Assembly (NCBI RefSeq): GCF_029407905.1
Contig: NC_073643.1
Coordinates: 39,900,501-39,964,500 of the forward strand
Direction: 5' to 3'
Length of the DNA stretch: 64,000 nt
Source of the DNA: Bubalus kerabau
Taxonomy: Eukaryota > Chordata > Mammalia > Artiodactyla > Bovidae
Part shown: in pieces, positions 57,151 through 64,000 of the stretch
Layout of the letters: each line of letters begins with the position of its first letter
Numbering within the stretch: position 1 is the stretch's first letter
Program-made: the position numbers and the translations under genes
The notes under the pieces: model-generated
Databases searched by the model: none
Seen by the model: only the letters and a program-made list of their open reading frames with translations
What the model was told of the DNA's origin: nothing

Positions 57151-58010
57151 CTCATCCTTTTTGTACTAGAAAATTGTTATTCTCCTGTCCTTATTTTTGA
57201 TGAGCTGATCAAAATCAGAAGTTGTATTTCTGCCAGAAAATCAGTCATTGAAAAACTGTGACTCATATCTCAAAAGCCAAAGAGAATTGTGCCTATTGTG
57301 ACCTTTAGTTTTCTATTCCATTTCATTAACTTATGTCTGAAAAGGATGAATGAGAAATCAGCACCAAGTCTAGACTGAGTTCCAGCATCCGTCATAACTG
57401 TGGAAAATAATGTGCCTGACTGCTCTTGTTTTATAACCATGCATCATCAAAGCCCAGTAAATGGGCATGTCAGACACCAAGTTCACTAGACATAGTTACT
57501 GATACTTCATGAGACCAAACAATACCCCATACTCAGAAGATCACAAAGTACCATTTCCCAGTGGAGATGAGCGTCAGACCTGGGAGCGGGAGAACTCATG
57601 TGCTGCTTGGCTGTCCTTGGCTCTTCTTGCTGATGGACAAGCCATATTACCTGTGAAGGTAATATATATCCTTCTTTTGTAGGATATCCCTCCTTTGTAG
57701 GTTGAAGAATAATACCTACTAGTTGTGAGTTTCCACAACAAAATAATAAGGTAATCATGTCTGGAAGATAGTAACTCTGCAGTGAGTATATATTGAATGA
57801 CCTAATTCACAAATAGATTGGAAAGCCCTGTACACAGGGAAGATATATGAACTAGCTGAGTAGTTTCCATAAAAGACTTCAAAAATAGTGCTAAATAACC
57901 TGTATTTTAGCCATGGTATTAATTTCTTGTTGGGCTTTATACAAATTCTCTAACAGCTATGCCTCAGTTTCCTATATGAGCAACAGATGAAAATGACAGA
58001 CTGCAGTCTC
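57151..58010. other. Unassigned stretch
   Basis: No repeat or gene recognised. A short imperfect duplication (AGGATATCC-type) lies at about 57665-57700. Confidence 0.4.
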
Positions 58011-58033
58011 GCGCGCACACACACACACACACA
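58011..58033 (+). repeat. CA microsatellite with GC start
   Basis: GCGCGC leads into (AC)n, ending at 58033. The CpG-bearing start is unusual in a CpG-poor window. Confidence 0.9.
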
Positions 58034-58074
58034 ATGTACTCACACAAATGCAAAATTTCTTTTAAAATTCCTGT

Positions 58075-58250
58075 GTTCAGTCATTCACCCAACCATTCAA
58101 CGGATACTTTATAAACTTCTACTGCCTGCCCAGCACTGTGCTAGAAGGACAGAGCAAACAACAAGACCCGAAGTTTCTCCTCTTGGAGTTTACATTGAGA
58201 TATATTTGAACAAATGAGTCGAACACCATGTAATGCCTGGTGACAGGGAA
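58075..58250 (-). repeat. L2 LINE 3' end, antisense
   Basis: 'cattcacccaaccattcaac', 'gcctgcccagcactgtgcta', 'ggacagagcaaacaacaaga' and 'cctcttggagtttacattga' are antisense L2. Confidence 0.72.
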
Positions 58251-58926
58251 AGTATGTGGGTTGTGTGTGATTGCACTGGGAGCCCTTGCCTTACTTACAT
58301 ATTTCACTCAGAAAATCTCTTGAACCCTAACATTTCAGTGCTCTGGCTTTTCTAGGTAAGAATCAGTAGCATCATCAAAGGCTAGCAGTCTCCTTGAGTG
58401 CAGCTGTCTGCTGGGACTGAGAGTCACAAGTGACATCTCTCACCGCAGATGACACTGCCTGTCAGAAACAATTGCATCCTTAAGAAAGGATGAAGAAGAA
58501 AGGGGAAGAAAACTCCCCCTCGTGCTCTTACATGAGTGCACCAGGTGTCATTGTTATGTAAGAGGGGACTTTTCTAATCAGCAGCTACTGCAGACCTCCA
58601 AACAGCCTGGAAAGCAGCAGACCCATCCATCAGATGGCTGGCAAGCCTCCCTTCTGGAAGAATGTATATTCTGCCCCAGGAAGGGAATGAGTCCTATTTG
58701 TACCCAGCAGTGCACAGATCTTTCTAAAGAAAAGGTGTATGTGTAGTATCTTACTGTTTTGTCTGCCCATAATTCATCAATCCCCATCTTTAGTTAAATA
58801 TTCAGACTGTTTCGAGGAAATCACTCACCCCTATACTGACCTGACATGATTTGTGGGGGAACTGGGCAAAGACCTAGCTCTAGAGTAACCTATTCTTTTA
58901 AACAAAGTGATAGCTAGAGAAATGGG
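58251..58926. other. Unassigned stretch
   Basis: No repeat or gene recognised. Small frames at 58522-58787 lie on both strands and have no domain. Confidence 0.4.
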
Positions 58927-58979
58927 GCCTAGAAATAACATAGGCCTAGAAATAACCTAGCCTAGAAATAACCTAGGCC
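58927..58979 (+). repeat. 17-bp minisatellite, three units
   Basis: GCCTAGAAATAACATAG, GCCTAGAAATAACCTAG and CCTAGAAATAACCTAG follow one another, differing by one base and one deletion. GGCC closes the array. Confidence 0.95.
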
Positions 58980-59049
58980 AAATCAATATCTTCAGTAAAA
59001 TCTCACCCCTGTACTTTGCTTTAAAAAAAAATAAGAAATAAGGCATTCA

Positions 59050-59215
59050 AGTCCCAAACTTGAAAATGGATATAAGACTGAACTTACTTGTAGCCATCTC
59101 CACTTTAAGCCTTGATGTCCTCTTCAGTAAAATAAGTACAATCACAGGGCCTATCACATATGGCTGTTGGGAAAATTAAATGACATAATATAGGTAAAGA
59201 GCTTAGGAACAGAAG
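59050..59215 (+). repeat. MIR SINE 3' part
   Basis: 'ttgatgtcctcttcagtaaa', 'ataagtacaatcacagggc', 'ggctgttgggaaaattaaat' and 'ataggtaaagagcttaggaa' follow the MIR 3' half. Confidence 0.65.
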
Positions 59216-59635
59216 GAAAAAAAGGTTTAATTAGCTTTAGCCATCATTGAAATATACAAATTATGCTTAAAACCTTGAAGGAGCCCCCATTCATCAGAGT
59301 CCTATATTTCACTGCATTTGAACCTTTTAGAAGAGACAGGAGGGCTCTAAGAACTGACTGCCATGGCCCATTGGGTGTGAAACTAAAACCTTTTTCTCCA
59401 TTCTGAGTTCACTCTGTTTCTCTGCACTGGAGTAGATCACCAGCAGGAACTCCTTTATAGCCAGGAAAGGCTAGACTCCTCCAGTAGTGGAAGGCTCTCA
59501 GTGTATGAAATACCAACACATGATTCTAAACAATGGTGGTGTACCTATGAGTATATATGATTCTTCACTTTAACAATTCGGTTTACTTCAGGCAATGTGG
59601 TCCAGTCACGCAAGGCTGACAGATAAGCCTCTTTT
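59216..59635. other. Unassigned stretch
   Basis: No repeat or gene recognised. Confidence 0.4.
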
Positions 59636-59643
59636 CATTTTGT

Positions 59644-59932
59644 AGCTGCTGCTGCTGCTGCTACTGCTGCTAAGTAGCTTCAGTCATGTCTGACTCTGTG
59701 TGACCCCATAGAGGGCAGCCCACCAGGCTCTGCTGTCCCTGGGATTCTCCAGGCAAGAACACTGGAGTGGGTTGCTATTTCCTTCTCCAATGAGTGAAAG
59801 TGAAAAGTGAAAGTCAAGTCGCTCAGTCCTGTCCGACTTGTAGTGACCCCATGGACTGCAGCCAACGAGGCTCCTCCATCCATGGGACTTTCCAGGCAAG
59901 AGTACTGGAGTGGGGTGCCATAGTCTTCTCTG
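59644..59932 (-). mobile_element. Bov-A2 SINE with 8-bp target-site duplication
   Basis: Antisense dimer starting with a (GCT)n run at 59645-59672, linker 'gtgaaagtgaaaagtgaaag' and end 'tgccatagtcttctctg'. CATTTTGT flanks it at 59636-59643 and 59933-59940. Confidence 0.96.
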
Positions 59933-60108
59933 CATTTTGTTGCTATACTGCTCTAACTATGTGGTAACCTTATTGTCATGTAATTTTAAGTGACCCTCAG
60001 GCTTCACTTCTATCCCATGCTGGGTCCATATCACCAGAAATGGAATTGATGTATAAAGGAAAAAATATTGCAATATCATGAGTCAACCACTTACTAGCTG
60101 AATACATT

Positions 60109-60330
60109 GGGTTTCCCAGGTGGTTAAATGGTAAAAAATCCACCTGCTAATACAGGAGGTGCAAGAGACATGGGTTCAATTCCTAGGTCAGGAAGGTCCC
60201 CTGGAGTAGAAAATGGCAATACTCTAATATTCCTGCTGGGAGAATTCCATGGACAGAGGAACCTGGTGGGCTATAGTCAATGGGATCTCAAAGAGTCAGA
60301 CATGGCTGAGCAGCTGAGCACACACAGACA
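60109..60330 (+). mobile_element. Bov-tA SINE, diverged
   Basis: 'gggtttcccaggtggttaaa', 'tggtaaaaaatccacctgc', B-box-like 'gggttcaattcctaggtca', 'cagaggaacctggtgggcta' and 'agagtcagacatggctgag', ending in a short (CA)n tail. No clear target duplication. Confidence 0.92.
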
Positions 60331-60445
60331 CAGAATTCCATACCTCAGTTTTTTCCCTTTTCTTTTAAAATATGCTTTGTGACATTTAATATATACCAAA
60401 AGATAGAAAACACAGTACAAAGAAAATTATGTACTTATTCCCCAG

Positions 60446-60466
60446 TGCGTGCATGCTAAGTCACTT
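60446..60466 (-). mobile_element. Very short Bov-tA 3'-end remnant
   Basis: GTGCGTGCATGCTAAGTCAC and the next bases match the antisense 3' end of Bov-tA. Either an extremely 5'-truncated insertion or a deletion remnant. Confidence 0.5.
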
Positions 60467-60469
60467 CAA

Positions 60470-61784
60470 ATAAAACATTACTAATGTACTTGAAGGCTCT
60501 GTTCATATCATTTTTAAAAGTGGGTCTACTTGAATTACAGAGGAACAGAAGGCATATTATGGTGGGAATTTCATCCATTTCCTTATAATAACATAATCCA
60601 TAAAGAGTACCTCTTAATATGAAGGCATGAAGAATTTTGTCTACCACTTCTGAGGCAGAAGGCTTCCTGGCTCTACAAGCTATACCCCTCTTCTCCAGAT
60701 CTCCCTCTCTTCAATGGGACTTAAGAAACCCTCTGAGCCTCCTTCTCCCTGGATTATAGAAACTGCAGCCTGAAACCCTGCAGCATGAGTATTGATCTGA
60801 TGGCAATTTCTCCAGCTACAGCAGATCCTGGTGGGACCTGGCTGAAAATGACAAATCATCCAACAATAGAACTGAACTTAGAATTTAGGTACCATTCAGG
60901 TCTGAGCTTCTAGCCATAAACACCCTGTGTTCCCTTTGGACTTTTCAAAAAGCACAGTGTGTCAGCTACTTCTACAGAAACAACTTTGACCTAGGAGATT
61001 AATGTGAAAAAGCATATTTTAGGGCTGGATTAGACATGATCCCTACCTCTGGCTTTCAGGAATGAATATCAGTCATTAGGTATTGAGGTTGTCTGACAAT
61101 CCTTTAGTCACACTCGGGCTTTCATCTCAGCCAAAGCGTAAGAAATAAGTACGAGGACTTAAATGGATAAAACTGTAGTTATAGTCAAGATACCACTGGG
61201 CTCTATGGTCTTTAGGTCTGGAGAGTGATGGTTTACTGATAACCCACTAGAAACATTTTACTCAGTGCTATCTGATACATCAATAGAAATGGTAAACTTT
61301 GTTAATCTCTTTTTTAAACTACAATTTTCAGTTTATTCAGTTGGCATTTGATAGTGTACAATAACATCTATGAAACCACTTTATAAATTCAACTTCCCCC
61401 TACCCAAGCAAGGACTCCTTATTATTATCAAAAACAGTTTTAATTCACTTCTGTGTGGCAAATCATCTTGGATCTTTCAGTGCAAATATCCCATGACCAA
61501 AAGAGAGGAGGAAGGCAGTATGATTTTTGAGCCCTGGGGAAGCCAATGAAGCAGAAATCTATCTTCTTGGATATACATTTCCATAAAGGCAACCTCAAAT
61601 ACGATTGTTAAGTGAGCCTATGCCTTACCAAGAGTCCCTAAAGGCAACATACTCTGCTAAAAGGGATGTAAATTACCTTCCATGATGATTTGCCTGCTAA
61701 TTAGTTTATTTGTGATAAATAATCAATTGTATGTAATGGGGCTTAAGATGATGGTATCTTGTTAGCATCTAACCTCTTCAATTT
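60470..61784. other. Unassigned stretch
   Basis: No repeat or gene recognised over 1.3 kb. Confidence 0.4.
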
Positions 61785-61890
61785 TACACTCATTTATTTA
61801 ACACCCAAGACGTAGCTGTCAGAATGCTAGGCACTGCTAGGAATGTAATTATAAAAAAGACACATTCCTCAAAGTTAAATAAGCTATGTT
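61785..61890 (-). repeat. L2 LINE 3' end, antisense
   Basis: 'actcatttatttaacaccca', 'gtcagaatgctaggcactgc' and 'taggaatgtaattataaaa' are antisense L2 3' sequence. The unit abuts a Tigger-like element. Confidence 0.6.
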
Positions 61891-61910
61891 CTAACACAAT
61901 TTACCCTTGA

Positions 61911-62112
61911 ACAACATGGGGTTGAACTGTGTGGATACACTTATATGTGAATTTTTTTTCAGTAAATATGTACAATAGTACTACATGACCCATGGTTAGT
62001 TGAACCTGAGGATGCACAATTGCCACATGGAAGGCTGACTATAAAGTCATATGTGAATTTTTGACTGCAAGAAGGATCAACACCCCAAACCTTGGATTTG
62101 TTCAAGGGTTAC
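61911..62112. mobile_element. Tigger-like MITE with visible terminal inverted repeats
   Basis: CCCTTGAACAA at 61914-61924 and its exact complement TTGTTCAAGGG at 62098-62108 bound about 200 bp. The interior has 'ggggttgaactgtgtggata' and 'gttgaacctgaggatgcaca', as in Tigger/mariner-derived MER8-like elements. No transposase remains. Confidence 0.75.
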
Positions 62113-62465
62113 ATCCAAAATCAAGAACACAAATGACTGTATTCAGACAGAGATGTCCTGAAGGCTATTAGGGATTCAAAGGATAAGGAGATAGATTATG
62201 CAGTTGAGGACTTAAAAACCAACTTAATTGGGTGTGTTTATATGGCACAGACCCTGGAGGTTGGGAAAGATCTTGACAGGTGATGATGAAAGAGAAAAAT
62301 ATTACAAACAGAACAAACACGAGCAAGATAGAGGTTTGAGGTGTGGGATACTGTTAGGAAAAAAGCAAGTAGTCCATTTAAATTACATCACAGATACCCA
62401 CTGGGAAAAACAATAAAATGATGACAATGTCAAGAAAACAACAGTAATCACATGATAGTGACCAT
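62113..62465. other. Unassigned stretch
   Basis: No repeat or gene recognised. Confidence 0.4.
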
Positions 62466-62565
62466 GAGCCCAGTAGCTAACATCTATTGAGCTGGGCATT
62501 GTTCTTTCTATTTAGTAATCTTAGACCAGGTGAGGAAATAAGCCCATTTATACAGATTATATATT
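62466..62565 (-). repeat. MIR fragment, antisense
   Basis: 'agctaacatctattgagctg', 'ggcattgttctttctattta' and 'aggtgaggaaataagccca' follow antisense MIR 3' sequence. Confidence 0.5.
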
Positions 62566-62610
62566 ACATCCACATAAAACACATTTATGTAGATATAATC
62601 ATCCCTTGTT

Positions 62611-62834
62611 TGACTTTCCTGGTGTCTCAGTGGTAAAGAATCCTGATACAAAGCAGGAGACATTGGAGAGGCAAGGTTGATCCCTGAGTCAGGAAGATCC
62701 ATGGAGAAGGAAATGGCAACCCACTCCAGTATTCTTGCCTGGGAAATCCCATGGACAGAGCAGTCTCTGGCAGGCTACAGTCCATGGGGTCACAAAGAGT
62801 TGGAAATGACTGAACACACACACACACAATTGTT
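62611..62834 (+). mobile_element. Bov-tA SINE with 7-bp target-site duplication
   Basis: 'gactttcctggtgtctcag', 'tggtaaagaatcctgataca', 'gagaaggaaatggcaaccc' and 'agagttggaaatgactgaa', with an (AC)n tail at 62814-62828. CCTTGTT lies at 62604-62610 and 62835-62841, both inside the MER2-like terminal repeat. Confidence 0.93.
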
Positions 62835-63077
62835 CCTTGTTATCCATGGAGGGATTGTTTCCAGGACCCCCAAGGACACCAAAATCCATGGATGCTCAAG
62901 TCCCTTATATAAAATAGTGTAGTATTTGTATAAAACCTATGCACATCCTTTCCTATAATGTAAGTCATCTCTGTATTACTTATAATACTCAATACAATGT
63001 AAACACTATGTGTATAGCTCCTGGGACATCACAAATTCAAATTTGGCTTTTTGGAAACTTCTATAATTAGAAAAAAA

Positions 63078-63106
63078 TATATATATATATATGTATGTAT
63101 ATGTAT
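63078..63106 (+). repeat. AT microsatellite
   Basis: (AT)n followed by GTAT units, inside the MER2-like element. Confidence 0.9.
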
Positions 63107-63170
63107 TTATCATCTGTGTTTGGTTGCATCCCTGGATGCAGAACTCACAGATAGGAAAGGCCAACTGGAC

Positions 63171-63680
63171 CTTCATTATTGGTGTCAGTTTTTTACTATG
63201 AATTCATTAGACCTTGTTGATTCATAAACTGAACCCTCTCATTAAGGGTGATGAGAGACTGAGGAATGAGGCAGGCTACTCCAGGTTGGTAGGTGGCAGG
63301 TCTTAGCAGACAAGAAACTTACTTACAAGGCTTGTCTTGGGTACCACAAAGGATCTTAGGGCTTCTGTGGATTTTGGGATCTCTATCAGAGAGTGCAAAA
63401 GTAGCTCTGAGATCTTTAACTTAATAGGAGGGAATCTGAATTCATAGAGCAGGTTAACTGCAATCCTTTCACATTCTTAAAATTCTGATTTATCTGTATA
63501 GGAGATGCAAACATTAGAGGAGAAAGGAAAATGGTCACAGATAATTAAAATGGAGTCTGAGAACTGGGAAGGACCTTGAAGGATAATGTTTCAGCTGAAA
63601 GAGTTTAAGCATGGGGAGAAACCTGGAAAACAGCAGATAAACCATGGAAGGACCTGAGGATGCTCATTGGTTTAAATCTA
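63171..63680. other. Unassigned stretch
   Basis: No repeat or gene recognised. Confidence 0.4.
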
Positions 63681-63681
63681 T

Positions 63682-63711
63682 TATTTTATTTATTTATTTA
63701 TTTTTATTTAC
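63682..63711 (+). repeat. TTTA microsatellite
   Basis: Imperfect (ATTT)n run. Confidence 0.9.
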
Positions 63712-63715
63712 CATA

Positions 63716-63850
63716 ACTGGATTAACTAAAAACCATTATACTGATCTTACAGATAGAGAAACTAAAACTCGTAACTTTCCAAAGGTCCCTCAACAACAGG
63801 AAGTTGGAGCTTGCTTACAAGGCAAGCATGTGGAAATGGCAGAGAGGTCA
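63716..63850 (-). repeat. MIR SINE, antisense
   Basis: 'tactgatcttacagatagag', 'aaactaaaactcgtaacttt', 'ccaaaggtccctcaacaac' and 'aggaagttggagcttgctta' follow antisense MIR order. Confidence 0.6.
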
Positions 63851-64000
63851 ATTTCACTTAAGCAGAGGGAAGGACAAGTAATCATAGGAAGTAGGAAATG
63901 GGCGTCTACTGTATGTAGTGAGCTCTACACCTTTGGTGGCAAGCAAGTTCAGCTCAGATTCCTATTAGGCAATGATTCAGAGGAGAAGACTCTGTCACAC

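Larger units (their letters stand above)
62598..63170 (+). mobile_element. MER2-like Tigger DNA transposon, split by a Bov-tA
   Basis: The left end 'taatcatcccttgtt' is followed, after the Bov-tA, by 'ttatccatggagggattgtt', 'tccaggacccccaaggaca', 'aaatccatggatgctcaagt', 'cccttatataaaatagtgta' and the right end 'gataggaaaggccaactgg'. This is the MER2-type order. Non-autonomous. Confidence 0.75.

Noticed and set aside
58011..58033. A CpG-island fragment or Z-DNA promoter element
   Set aside because: The CpGs are confined to the first six bases of a CA microsatellite. There is no surrounding CpG enrichment or promoter motif.
1..64000. A previously undescribed multi-gene system
   Set aside because: After reading both strands I see no host coding sequence. 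All protein-like signals trace to transposable elements, so claiming a new system would not be supported.

Overview
This window is nuclear DNA from a ruminant mammal. The evidence is repeat content: BovB LINEs, BovB-derived Bov-A2 dimers and Bov-A monomers, tRNA-headed Bov-tA SINEs and artiodactyl L1 3' ends lie among older mammalian repeats (MIR, L2, L1M/HAL1, MLT1-type LTRs, MER5/Tigger DNA transposons). Cattle, sheep, goat and related species cannot be told apart from this sequence alone.

I found no host protein-coding exon, RNA gene, CpG-island promoter or processed pseudogene that I can support. The only long protein-like frames are reverse-transcriptase remnants of BovB (30.3-31.5 kb and 50.4-51.4 kb, minus strand). 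The window reads as intergenic or deep-intronic sequence. There is no operon, phage, CRISPR array or other prokaryotic-style system.

Layout. 0-5 kb: an old L1 with an inverted 5' part (700-2455), then mostly non-repeat sequence, including a candidate conserved block at 4.2-4.7 kb. 5-15 kb: Bov-tA and Bov-A2 insertions, an L2 split by a Bov-A2 (10.5-11.7 kb) and an LTR-like repeat split by a Bov-A monomer and a BovB end (12.85-13.6 kb). 15-25 kb: two large BovB copies (15.16-16.64 and 23.6-24.55 kb), five MIRs in one orientation between 20.1 and 22.6 kb counting a tight group of three, a young L1 3' end and an MLT1-type LTR. 25-35 kb: an LTR-like repeat split by a Bov-tA, a 1.37-kb BovB with a 12-bp target-site duplication, several L2 stretches, MER5-type elements, and an L2 holding both a MER5 and a Bov-A2. 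35-47 kb: scattered SINEs, MIRs, an L1 3' UTR split by BovB, and long unassigned stretches. 47-57 kb: the densest BovB region, five copies including three side by side at 49.75-51.73 kb, plus a HAL1/L1 segment split by a CHR SINE. 57-64 kb: a 17-bp minisatellite, a Bov-A2, Bov-tA copies, a Tigger-like MITE and a MER2-like element with a Bov-tA inside its left terminal repeat.

Target-site duplications read directly from the sequence support 15 of the younger insertions. Family names for the older repeats come from remembered consensus features and should be confirmed with RepeatMasker. The interesting content is insertion history (nesting, a twin-primed L1, a template-switch scar, BovB tail subtypes) and a few non-repeat blocks that could be conserved noncoding elements.
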